A program made the position numbers and the translations under genes. Below, piece after piece: positions 21,044 to 31,390 of a stretch of 64,000 bases of DNA (positions are counted from its first letter, which is position 1; every line of letters begins with the position of its first letter). This DNA is from Symsagittifera roscoffensis. Its lineage: Eukaryota; Xenacoelomorpha; Acoela; Convolutidae. The notes beneath the pieces were generated by a model. That model made no database searches. It had not been told where the DNA came from and saw only the letters and a list, made by a program, of their open reading frames with translations. Where the stretch lies: assembly GCF_963678635.1 (NCBI RefSeq), contig NC_087068.1, positions 34,793,436 to 34,857,435 of the forward strand, given 5' to 3'.

Positions 21044-22412
21044 CAGCATTTTGTTTATTATTATTTTTAAATAGTGGTTGTTTGTCATTAATTTCATCTT
21101 TTTGTTAATATTATCTTTTTTCAAAATCCTTTAAACTATGAGAATAGATGAGTAGTTCAGGGTAAAACACACCAAAAGATTGATAAAAAATTAGAACACA
21201 ATTTAAATTAGTGATACCATTTTTGCACACAATTTCAGAAATTGTTTTGCACACATGTTAGAGAAAATACTAAAATTTTTTTATGCAAAAAAAGTGCAAA
21301 TAATTCATCACTTTTTGCGTTCATTTTTTCACATCTTGTCAAAAAAACTGAAGTTTTTTTGCATCTTGTCCAAAAAATTGAAACAATTTTCAAATTTTAC
21401 AGAAACAACTGAAACACTTTTAGCATTTCGACAAAAAAACTGAGTCTTTATTTAGCAATTTGTTGAAAAAAATTTAAAATTTTTTTGTAACTTCATAAAA
21501 AAACTGAAACGTTTTTTGCAGCTTCTTGAAAAAAAAGAAGAGAATTTTACACATTGCTTAAAATCTTGGAGCGATAACTTGCATATTCACTAATCAACTG
21601 TGCCAAATTTTCTTTTTTCTCTTTTGATTTTAGTAATTTTGTAAGAATTTGAAAGATATTAGATAGATTGTCAAATGTGTTTTCATCTTTTCTTTGAAAA
21701 ACTGACATGGTTACTGTTTACCAATCCTTAACCATCAATTTTCACGTCTCCAAAAAACAGTCGATTTTTTTAAACAAATCAGGTTCATACTTTGAGTTTT
21801 GTACTTTGAGATTTTTTTTTCCAGAAATGCTGAGCCAATAGTTTGCGTGGAAGCCAGTTTCTGGTTAGAACATAAATGAAAACGTTTTCATTGCAAGTTG
21901 TGATGAACAGCGCAATTAGGTTGGTTGAAAACTTTGCCAGTTGATGGAATAACATTCGATTAAAATCTGTATTTGTACAGAGTGTAGAGACAATCAATAA
22001 TTCGATAAGTGAATTGAAATTTATCCAATCATGTGAAATTTGATCGGAAGCTGAACCAATCAGAAGTATGTGGAACTAACAATTATCCAAAGAACAAAAT
22101 GAATTGTTGTTAGTGAAACAAAGCTCTTGGGTTACTCTTTGTTTTTGCGTAAAATTCACTAGATACGGAAAAAATTCGATTTTCTACAGTAATTTGAATA
22201 GAAGCTGGGAAGTGCTTGACACATGGCAGCAGTCATCTGTAACAATGATTTTGCTTAAAAATTGGATTTTTATAGGAGCGCTAACACCTACACAGGTACC
22301 ATATATGAAAATTTTATACAAATATTCCATATTTGATACTACTTCCATATAATGGACATCATGATGACTCCTTTTGTTTACTTCCTTTTCATTTAATCTC
22401 ATAATCATTTCT
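21044..22412. other. AT-rich intergenic DNA with degenerate short repeats
   Basis: Between about 21240 and 21540 a loose repeat of roughly 50-60 bp recurs (ttttttgcatcttgtc, aaaaaactgaa), resembling in wording the satellite at 31-38 kb (aaaaaact, ttttgc). Nothing else is recognised; short open frames here lack protein-like composition. Confidence 0.35.
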
Positions 22413-22464
22413 CTCATTTCTCCTCATCTGATCAATTTGCTCTTTCATTTCTCCTCATCTGATC
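22413..22464. repeat. 32-bp direct repeat
   Basis: tcatttctcctcatctgatc occurs at 22413-22432 and at 22445-22464, followed in the second case by a further tgatcgg. A minimal tandem duplication; no function is evident. Confidence 0.7.
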
Positions 22465-25148
22465 GGTTTGATCGGTCATTATGTTCTCAAGAGAAGATAC
22501 TAGTCCCATTTACATTGAATTTTTAAAAAATCGAACAAGAAATTGGAGACTTGCTTGGTCCCAAAAATCCTACAAAAGGAAAAAATACTTTCAGCCCTGC
22601 TTCCAACTTTTCAAGAAAAATGAGTTGGGACAACTCAAAATCAGTCGGCAAATCTATCTTGGTGAAAAAGAAGGAGAAGCAATCTCGGCAATTAGAATGC
22701 AGTTATTCACGATGCTGAAAATTTTGAACTTGAACTCGTTACTATAATGGAACTCACTTCTGAAAAAGAATCAGATATGGAACAGGAGTTTGCCAACTAA
22801 AACAAAGTGTATGGCATGGCAGCTTACAATAAAAACCAGTTTATGTCACAATCAAGAAACATCCCTGCATTCAGATTTGACTATTCGCTGCAAAAGTGAA
22901 AGTGGCTCTAAAACAAGTTGCCTAGCTTAACTATATTTTGAACGAATTAAAAAACTGTCCCAAATTTTGGGAGACTTTACGTTTGTTGAGAACTGTAATG
23001 TACATTAGATCTTGTTATTTATGTTTAATCTTGTTTTTAACTATTTATTCGTCAAAATCATTTTCAGTTAGTATTCGAGTTGAACAGTATGAGTTGGAAT
23101 ATTAGTTTTTCAAAAAATTTGATCTTAAAACTTTACAACAAATTATGATTTTTTCATATTGTTCTACAAAAAAGGTCCTAAAAAACTTTGCTCACTGTTA
23201 TAGAATCCCAAAACTTACCAAACTTGCAGAATTTGGACGTAAACTCACAAATATCTCTTTTTGAGTGGACTCTGCATAATGATAAAAGAAAACTTTTCAT
23301 ATCATACCGATCCCATTTCAAGAAATAGATCTTATAGAATATCGTAGAAAGACAAATCGATGCAAAAGTAATCAATTTTTACAACTACAAAGGGGAGAAT
23401 AGGATAATTTGCTCGATGTACTTACCTCATTATTAGATTATTTAGAGACATTCAAAAAAATTTGTATCATTGTTGACGAATGTACTGTAAAAAGTGAACG
23501 TACAGAAATTGAAAGAATTTCTAGAATTTGTGAGAATTTAAAGCAAGATTTTTTGTCAAAAAAAGAAAAAAATTCTTTCTTTTTATCTGTATTGTTTTGG
23601 ACCTAGGCATAAACTTAGAAGAAATTGACCAAAATTTTCTTTTGGAGGTTAAATTGAATACCAAAATTCCTGTATGGTTTATTTTTTTCCAAACTCCAAA
23701 ACCTTAAGACTTTACGCAACTCAACATGACCCTGCTGGATCTGCAGAATCTACAACGAAAAAAGGTCCTGGATATTGTTATAATGCAACTAATATTCCCA
23801 TTCATTTTTTTTCGGTCACATGACTGGGTTACTTTTCTGTTTATATGTTAAAGTTTTTGCTTCATCAATTAATGCATTTTTCGATTTTTAGTCATTATAA
23901 CCAAACGACTCCAGAGCAAACAGTGAATATAAAGAGCCTGGTGCTTTCGGATTTTGAAAGTGTTGAGAACAATAGAGCGAAATTAGGAGTTTTTAAGGAT
24001 GGAAAAACAAGGATATTCCTTTCTTCCTACTAAAAATTTTTAAGCGGTATCCCAATCTACTTGGTGTACAAAGCATCTTTTTGGAATCAGTTAAGCAGTG
24101 GTTATGAAAAATATACTGAGCTTGAAAAAATTTAGAAAAATCTGGCAACCGCAGAAACAGAGGTTTTTTGCAAAAGTTTATGAAAAAGTTAAAATCCTTT
24201 CACAGAAATTTGGAAACAAAGGCTACAAATTTGGATGACTAGGCATGCCCAAAAAGTAAGTATTTGATTTTCAAAGATGAATAGTACAATTGGAGGTGTA
24301 GCAACTACCAATTTCGTCCTGCAAAAACTCTTCACTGTGCAGAAAGAAAAGCATTTGCATACGGAACATGGACTCGATTTTGTTTCAAGTTAAATTGTAA
24401 ATCAATTTAACTTAATTGTTTTACATTTTGAAATTTATTTAATTATCATTGTCAATTTTGTTTTAGAGTTGAGATGGTCGATCAATGTGACAAGCGCGTA
24501 ATCTTAGGAAATGTAGATTTTAAAAATCGACCAAAAATATAAAAATTACCGAAGTTATAAAACATAAAACAATATACATCAAAATCTTTTTTTTTATCAA
24601 AGCAATTTGGGAAAAGATGTGGAGTTACAAAAAACGCATATTTAAAAAATCGAAATAAAAAATACGCGCCTTGTTCAAGTCACCGAGAGATGTTTAACGA
24701 ATCAAAATATTAAATTGAAAACTAGGACTAGGATTTTATTTGGAAGAGTGGTATCAAGATGCAACATCATTTCCTTATGGTCATTTTTTTTAACGATTTA
24801 ACCCCAAAAACAGTTATTTCACTTAGATATTGCTTTTAAAGTGTCTCTCCTCTCCCAACATTTAAAAAATTTTGCCTAAGACTTCGAAAACAAATCATTC
24901 TCAATCTTCCAAAGAATTCACTCATATCTATAATTACCCCATTTGTCATTAAACGATTGACATAATAAGGAACAGTTTGTTTTTATTCCTTATTGAGTTT
25001 ATCAATCACAAATTACACTTCCAAGAAAAAAAATTGGAAGAAAATCAAGAAAAAGAGGAGACTATACCAAAAGACTTTGATTCAATCTAGAGTGCTATAA
25101 AATCAACGTTGAAAGGAGTAACAGAAAGCACCTTTTTAATTTAACTTT
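22465..25148. other. AT-rich region, possible eroded left part of the Maverick-like element
   Basis: Several short open frames look partly protein-like: 22481-22747 (SREDTSPIYIEFLKNRTRN), 23190-23606 (EWTLHNDKRKLFISYRSHF; then KTFKKICIIVDECTVKSE-type sequence) and 23880-24030 (NNRAKLGVFKDGKTRIF). No family could be assigned and no DNA-polymerase-B motif (such as DTDS) was seen. Because c-integrase follows at 25.2 kb, this stretch is where further genes of a Maverick-type element, including polB, would be sought. Confidence 0.25.
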
Positions 25149-26270
25149 TTGATTTCTCCCAGAATTAATCTGAACCAGTCAGAAAACATCATATTAGATA
25201 AGGGGGATACAAAAAAAGAGTTTGGAGACTTTGTCTGTGCACTTAAGCAAAAAAATACCAATTTTCCAGATGTTTATTTTAATATTTTGGAGGCAACCCA
25301 AGTTCTACTCAAACTTGCTATCAGCAAGAATGACAAAACCAAAGGCAGAGGAATTTGGATCTCTTTTAAAAACTGAAGAGGTGAGGCTAAAAAGATTGTA
25401 TTCCAAGAACATAGCTGCGCTCGGGTCTGTGCAAAACTTGAGTAAGGCGAGCGGTTTTTCAAAAAGGAAAGTGGAACACTTCAAACAAACCAAGACATCG
25501 TATACAAAATTTAGTCCACTAATCAGACGTTTCTGAACACTTCAAGTTTTTTAAAATATATATCAATGAAATCTGTTTTATGGAATTGGCTTTTGTAGAC
25601 AAAGTAGCTGGTCAAACAATGGATTTAAGTAATAATTAGTTGCTGTAGACTATTTTCGATAATTGTCAGAGTTCAAAAAAAAAAATACACAGGAGACAAT
25701 TTTCAAGCTTTGGAAACAATCATTTCTCAAAAAAAACACTCCTGAAAAGCTTTGGGTTGATAAAGGAACAAAATATGGGAGAATTTTCAAAACAAAATGA
25801 AATGAGAAAGACATTGAAGTTCACTCTACAAGGAGTGAAACAAAAGCTGCATTTGCAGAGAGAGCAATTTAAAACTTGTAAAATAATTTGTCTTTAAAAC
25901 TTATAATAAAAAATATATTGAACATCATGGTGAAAAATTTGTTTCCAAAATTAAACAATTTGTTTCTACCATAAACTGTTGCCCAAACGGTCTTCTGGGA
26001 AATCTCTAGGAGATGTGAAAAAAACTGACTTTTATCGATTTAGTAAAAAAAATTGTTCATGGAATACTCTAAACCAAAAATAAAAAAGTTGGTGATAGAT
26101 TGAGTTTTCCGAAAAATGATTTTCCGTTCCAAAAAATATACAAACCTCAGCTTACCGATAAAACATTTGAAATATCAACAAGGAAACCGACATTATTAAT
26201 CATCAAAGATCTCAAAAAAGAAAACTTCTAGGCAACTCTTTTGAAAAAGAGCTGATGAAATGTTTAGATT
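25149..26270 (+). pseudogene. c-integrase of a Maverick/Polinton (adintovirus-like) element, broken
   Basis: Readable in pieces over three frames: MTKPKAEEFGSLLKTEEVR, then AALGSVQNLSKASGFSKRKV and TKTSYTKFSPLIRRF (25222-25536), LAFVDKVAGQ (25588 on), PEKLWVDKGTKYGRIF (25740-25790), and SETKAAFAERAI (25820-25870), ending with a C-terminal stretch to about 26270. This is the layout of the cellular-type integrase family known from C. elegans F54H12.3 and from Mavericks/Polintons: N-terminal helical domain, DDE core with D..DKG, and the Glu of AERAI. It catalyses element integration. At least five stops or shifts make it inactive. It is an old genomic copy of a virus-like element; no restoration was attempted. 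Confidence 0.7.
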
Positions 26271-26419
26271 AAAGGTAAATCATTTTTAAAATTACATTTA
26301 TATCGATCAGTAGTCATGGATTTTTTCCCTACTGAGCTAGTTTCTAATGCTTCTTTTTTATTGTTATCCGAATAATAGTCGTAGTTTTTTTTTACCGATT
26401 TCCTACTGGAACAAATAAA

Positions 26420-27070
26420 TATTAAAGGAGAATGGGAGTTTGCTTTTTCAGAAATATCGTACCCTTCATTGTACCAGAGCGTTACTGAAGAAAATTTAAC
26501 TTTCAAAGATGGGAGAGAAGGTCTTGATGGAAAAAGAATGATTGAACCGATGCATTTTGAACCTGAATTTTGTCCAATTGTTGTTGATATAGTTGTACCA
26601 TCAATGACAAAGTTCGAGGTGCACAAAAAAACGAACATTACGGAATTTATGTGTCAGTAGATAAAATTACACTACAGAAATAGTCATTCATTTACTTCGG
26701 GATCAATCGTTGTTTATCATTCAAAGCGCTGATTTAGATCATAATTTTGGTTGTGATAGAGAGCAAAATTGGACAGGAGTAATAATGAAAGAACAAGGTT
26801 CACATTATCTTCAGTATTCTCAAAACATTAAAAGAATACCTTCCCTGCTGATATATAGTGATATTATAGAATATAATATGGTAGTTGATACAAAAACTCC
26901 TTTACTTCGTTGTATTCCTTTCATTTCCAAAGTAAAAAAAATGGAGACATAACATTTACAGGACAGTGCATGAATTATCAATCCTTCACGAACTTATAAT
27001 TTAAAAAGTTATTAAAAACTCTTTTCAAAGAATAAAAATAGAATTAAGGGACACTACAGGCGAAAATATT
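26420..27070 (+). pseudogene. Capsid-associated (minor capsid/penton-like) protein remnant
   Basis: Starts in frame as EWEFAFSEISYPSLYQSVT (26427 on), then DGREGLDGKRMIEPM and PEFCPIVVDIVVPSM to a stop at 26660. In the next frames FIIQSADLDHNFGCDREQN (26710 on), YSDIIEYNMVVDTKTPLL, and finally IKIELRDTTGE (27030-27060) can be read. This order, an E-I-x-Y-P start, Y-x-D-I-I-E-x-N, a PLLR block and I-x-I-x-L-x-D-x-T-G end, matches a protein that commonly sits between integrase and the F54H12.2-like gene in animal Maverick-type elements (from memory of the family; the role is inference). Several frameshifts interrupt it. Confidence 0.5.
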
Positions 27071-27520
27071 TTTCGTTTGTGATCCGTAGGAATTACACGA
27101 GTTGTTCTATTTTTCCGCAAGATTTCAGACAATTTTTTTCCGCTTATACTTCATGCGAAATGGTTGCTCCAAACTCTGCTAATTTTCCCATTTTCGTTGA
27201 CATGCAAAACAAAATGGAAGAGGTTTTGGTGCTCCTGCACAAACTCTTGGAAGAACTACAATCCCATTTATTAAAAACGTATAGTCCCAGCTGCAAAAAA
27301 AGTTGGGGCAGGTTTGTTTGAAATTGCAGCACCAGAGATTGGAGAAATGTTACTGGACGAAAAAAAAACATCAAAAAAACTGCAACAATTTTTGGAACAA
27401 AAACAGTTGGAAAACGTTTAGGAGGTTGGAAAAAGAAATCTAAGCGTATAACTGGTAAAACAAAGTCAATCACTCTGGCAAAGACATTTCTGACAATACA
27501 AATTGAGAAGAAATCAGAGT
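27071..27520 (+). pseudogene. Small basic core-protein-like remnant
   Basis: In one frame VPAAKKVGAGLFEIAAPEI (27280-27335) is followed by GEMLLDEKKTSKK, then in a shifted frame FGTKTVGKRLGGWKKKSKR (27388-27450). The pattern, a short Gly-rich amphipathic segment followed by a Lys/Arg-rich tail, is that of small core proteins (adenovirus pX/Mu-like) found next to capsid genes in adintovirus-like elements. It lies exactly between the minor-capsid-like and capsid-like genes, which supports the reading. Two frame changes break it. Confidence 0.45.
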
Positions 27521-28773
27521 AGTCATTTTTGGTACGGAGTTTTTACAAATTCTTTTTTGAAAAGTTTGATAAAGTCCCATTTTTGGAGAAGTTTATGTCA
27601 TCTTGCACACAGGAAAATTTTTCTAGTACTTATCTAGATGAAAGCTATTTTGAATTTGAATTTGAGAAGGATCGTAACCTTTATTTCAAAATGCGTGATA
27701 CCCACCTCAGTTTAAAGCTTCAATGACTCAAAGGATTCAAAAAAGAAAAATCGGAACCTAGAGCAAAATGAAAGGATGACTCAGATGAGGAAACAGAACC
27801 TTATTCAACCTATGAGAACAATCTACTATATTCTCTATTCTCCAATTGCGAAACTTTTTTTTATCAAAACAATGGTTGACACCGCCATTGGCTTATATCC
27901 TCATTAAGCACAAACAACGAACGAATTTATTTCGTCTTCAGTGAGTAATAAAGGAACAGTTGATTGTCATGGATATGGTTTTGAAGAATTTACGGACGCT
28001 TTTGAATTGTATCCGTTCACTGATAGAGCAAATTCCTTAGTTCAATCTATGGGAGGCTTGCAAATGATTTCCTTACTTGTTACAACTTATTACTACCAAA
28101 AACCAAAATTCGAAGTTAACTAATTAGAGCTAGACCTAATTTTTACATGCTGTCTGATAATCCAATTTTAGTCTGAAAATTGTTGCTTGTTTGCTGTTTA
28201 CTAGAAAAATTTAAGTAGCTGGACGTAATCATCAATACTTTCAATCGAATCTGGAAAAGGAACCTGCTCATTACATTACATGGAAAATATAGCAATCTTT
28301 ATCATTCCATCACATCAAAGCCAGTTTTTTCAGGAAAAATTTTTCAATAATGCTTCAATCAGAAGATTACTGTTGCAATGAATCCAAATTCAACTGTTGG
28401 GGGATCTTTTCACAAAAATATTTTCAACTATCAACAATTTCATTTGAGAGAGCTTAAAAATACTCGGGATTGAAGAGCAATTGTTTCAATAGATACAAAA
28501 TCTCCTCATCATCCTTATGTTACAAGAATGAAAGCAATGCAGTTTAACCAAGGTTTTCCAGCTCTTCCTATGGAAGCTTTTCAAAACCACTATAGTCTTG
28601 TTTTTGACTTGACTTCACTACAGGATGCAGCCGAACAGTTGCATTATCCAGAATTTAGTGGAGAAAGCTTGAGATTGGAAATGTTTTTCCAATTTCCCTT
28701 TGAGCAAGTAACAAAAACGATAGTCTTGCGAGAAAGACTATCTAAGCTTCAAATTGACAAACAAAAATATTAA
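27521..28773 (+). pseudogene. F54H12.2-type capsid-like protein, broken
   Basis: Pieces in order: FFEKFDKVPFLEKFMSSCTQ and LYFKMRDTHLSLKLQ (27529-27726), VSNKGTVDCHGYGFEEF and LYPFTDRANS (27941-28123), LIRARPNFYMLSDNP (28120-28165), NYQQFHLRELKNTR (28428-28470), then the intact C-terminal ORF 28528-28773 (MKAMQFNQGFPALPMEAFQN and SGESLRLEMFFQFPFEQVT). The D-T-x-L-x-L, GRL-like, Y-P-x-T/D and L-F-D-L-T-x-D/S blocks are those of the protein family annotated after C. elegans F54H12.2, which accompanies c-integrase in Maverick-like elements and is probably the major capsid protein (inference). The C-terminal third is the best preserved part of the fossil. Confidence 0.6.
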
Positions 28774-29492
28774 ATTGACAAATTAATAAATCTCCAGAAA
28801 AGTAGACAATCATTTTTGTTTAGCTTAAAATTCGAGATAAATAATTCAGCTCCAAGCAATGATAGGAGAGAAAATGAATCATGGTCGCTCGGTCGCACAA
28901 TACTTACTACTTTGCTGATTTGTTGGGAAGAAAACGTTTTAACAACTCCTCTTTGAAGAAAAAGTACCAGCGCACATCTTAAAATAAATTTCAAAAAACT
29001 GGTAAGTTGGGTAGTTTTTACGCAATTTTTTCAGCATTTTTTCGTTTTAAATTCTACCAGAAGGCCTTGAAAGACATTAATGTTGTTTAGATTTCAAAAC
29101 TTATTAGTAATTATATGTAAGAACGCAGAATGTTACTTTTAGGTGAGTGTACGCTGATGCAATAAATTTATAAAGGATGTGGTGATTTTTACTGAAACTG
29201 TAATTTGCAATAGTATTTTCGTTTTTGTACTTAAACTTTTGTGAAATTAATTTCTTACTTAAAAAAGGAAAGTTACGATTTGCAGAAGTTCAGTCGAGAA
29301 AATCCGGGAAAATATAGGAAAACTCGAAGAAAATGATTATTTATGAATACTGAGAGCAAAAATTCCAATAAAAGTTAAAAACAGTAAACTGAATATGATT
29401 AATTATATCAAGAAATCTGAATAGGAAATTTTCCAGTTAAATTTTGCTTGCTTCGACACTAATCTTTTGAAAACATTTTCTCTGGGAAAGAT
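28774..29492. other. AT-rich spacer
   Basis: No gene, repeat or RNA is recognised. If the Maverick-like element had a terminal inverted repeat on this side it would lie here or further right, but no partner sequence was found on the left by eye. Confidence 0.3.
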
Positions 29493-29771
29493 ATGTATAC
29501 TTTGAAATTTCAAGATCCACAGATTGAACTTTTTGTTAAATCTTTGACAGAAAAAAATTCTAAAGACATCTCGTGTGATTTAAAAATTGAGAAAGAAGAA
29601 AGAAGCAAGTTTGCAGTGAATGGAGATGATTTTTCAAGAATTGAAATTGAAAAAATGAAAAATCCAACTGGCAACCAGTTTGTAGTATTAAAATTGAACG
29701 AATTATTTTCAAAAACTTTCTGTTGTTACCGAAACTTACCCATCGCCGTCCCTGTTCACCGTGGGATGTAA
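29493..29771 (+). CDS. Unassigned ORF of 92 codons
   Basis: Starts with a real ATG. The first 74 codons are protein-like and charged (FVKSLTEKNSKDISCDLKIE, then DFSRIEIEKMKNPTGNQFVV), with no stop. The remainder (CCYRNLPIAVPVHRGM) is read out of the repeat family that begins at about 29720, so the true end is unknown. It may be an exon or a gene of the neighbouring virus-like element; no family is recognised. Confidence 0.3.
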   Translation: MYTLKFQDPQIELFVKSLTEKNSKDISCDLKIEKEERSKFAVNGDDFSRIEIEKMKNPTGNQFVVLKLNELFSKTFCCYRNLPIAVPVHRGM

Positions 29772-30860
29772 CGTCTGGTGTTGCAATTTTAAGATAATTG
29801 TATGAGAAAAATTTCGTTTATTTACGTTCACTAACTCGCTTAAGTAAGCAAACATAAATTTTTCTACATACGTCAGCGTCCTCACTCACCACAATGGGTA
29901 AAATCTGTTGTTGCAAACTTGACATACTTGTGCGAGAAAAAAAATTTTTACGTCCACTACTTTGCTTTAATAAACAAATATGAAAGTTTTACTGCGAAAA
30001 ATGTGAATTTTTTCTGAAACTTAACATTTGAAACTTATCATCAAAAAATTTATCACATCATAATACATCGGGTTTTAAACATTTCCGTTTGAAGTCTATA
30101 ACCTTGCTGTATCGGTAAATCGGGCGCCAAAAAATTTTGAAAGTTTTTCTCGAAACTTACCATCTTACCATCTCAAACTCAGAAATCTCTAACTTTAATA
30201 CATGGGAAATCTATTCCCTATGTTAATACATAGGGTGCTGATTGGATACTCTATAGCCCATTTTAATACATGGGGTCAGCACAACCCGGCAATTTCTACC
30301 CAACATATACTACTAAACGTAAAAAAAACGAGAAAAAATTCCCGCGTCCCTACTTGTAAGAGAAAGTTTTTGCTTACTTCCACGAAAAAGGAAATTTGAC
30401 TGAGAAGTTTTTCTGAAACTTACCATCTGAAGCTTACCGTCAAGGAAAATCATCATAAAACATAAGATTTTAATTTTTCCATTTTAAATCTTTATCATTG
30501 CAGTATCGACAAGTTTGGGCTCCAGCAGTTTTTTGAAAGCTTAAGTGTTTTTTTTCAAAACTTACACTCTTACCGTCTGAAACTCTGAAACCAATCATTT
30601 ATCTTAACACATTGGTAATATATTCCCGATGTCAATACATAGGGTGGTGACCGGATACCCTATTGCCTTTCTTAATAAATGTAGGTCACCACCAACCCCC
30701 CCCCCCCCCCCCCCCCTAATCGATTTGGCTCCAACATTTACTACTATCGATCTATGATACGCAACATCATCACCAGGATTTTGCACACTGAACGTCTTCA
30801 AGGTACAACTCGTAGTCAATCTTCTAAGAACCGGAAAAAAAACAAGAAACATCTAACAAA
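29720..30860. repeat. Diverged ~0.4-kb tandem repeats with ttaatacatggg motifs and a poly-C tract
   Basis: A block with ctgaaacttaccatctgaaactt..., a gtatcgg[ta]aa phrase, and a final ggaaat[ac]tattccc[tg]atgt.aatacataggg segment occurs at about 30010-30400 and again at about 30405-30850. The motif ttaatacat(a)ggg or near variants appears at about 30062, 30196, 30226, 30263, 30605, 30635 and 30673. A run of 21 C is present at 30696-30716. A partial older copy is suggested at 29725-29945 (ttaccgaaactta..., gttgttgcaa). Confidence 0.6.
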
Positions 30861-31390
30861 CTGATGATGCAGTACCGTGCCACTAATACGGATTTATTTG
30901 CTAAAAAACTTCAAAGTTTTGCTGAGAGTTCAGTTATTTTTACGGCAAAAAGTAAAAATATGCGCTTCTTTCTTTGAAAATTTCGATTCTTTCTGAGCTT
31001 CAAAGGTGTGTTAATTATCAAGTATCGTGTTCTGGGTGTTGATCCAGCTACGTCAGGCAAGCAAACCGACACTTCGGAGCCGGCTTTGCTAAACATAGAA
31101 GGATTGATTTACCATTTAGAAGGCACCCGAAGCCATATGGAGACGACGCTTAGCAACTAGAGCTCAAAATTTCAGAGAATTGTACAGACAACTAAAAACT
31201 TTTGACTTTGGAAGACTTGCATAAACCGAGAACCAGGCCAAACTCCAACCAGCGTGAAGAGTAACGACGAAGAGAGCTAACTATTCAACTTTAGTTTTAT
31301 CGTCACAGACTTTTCTGTCCTAACTATATCCAGATTAGTATGTTGCATTTTTTGTTTTTTTAGTTTTTTTGCTTTCGGAAACATTTTTGT
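30861..31390. other. Unassigned spacer
   Basis: More balanced composition than its neighbours. An imperfect inverted repeat, gcaaaccgac and gccggctttgc, occurs near 31060-31090. No coding frame with protein-like composition and no tRNA-like fold could be supported. Confidence 0.3.

Noticed and set aside
26264-26638. 124-codon minus-strand ORF
   Set aside because: It is the reverse shadow of the capsid-associated remnant; the plus strand carries the recognisable motifs.
31020-31095. tRNA-like gene near the gatccagctacgtcagg stretch
   Set aside because: No consistent cloverleaf, no B-box sequence and no matching acceptor stem could be drawn.
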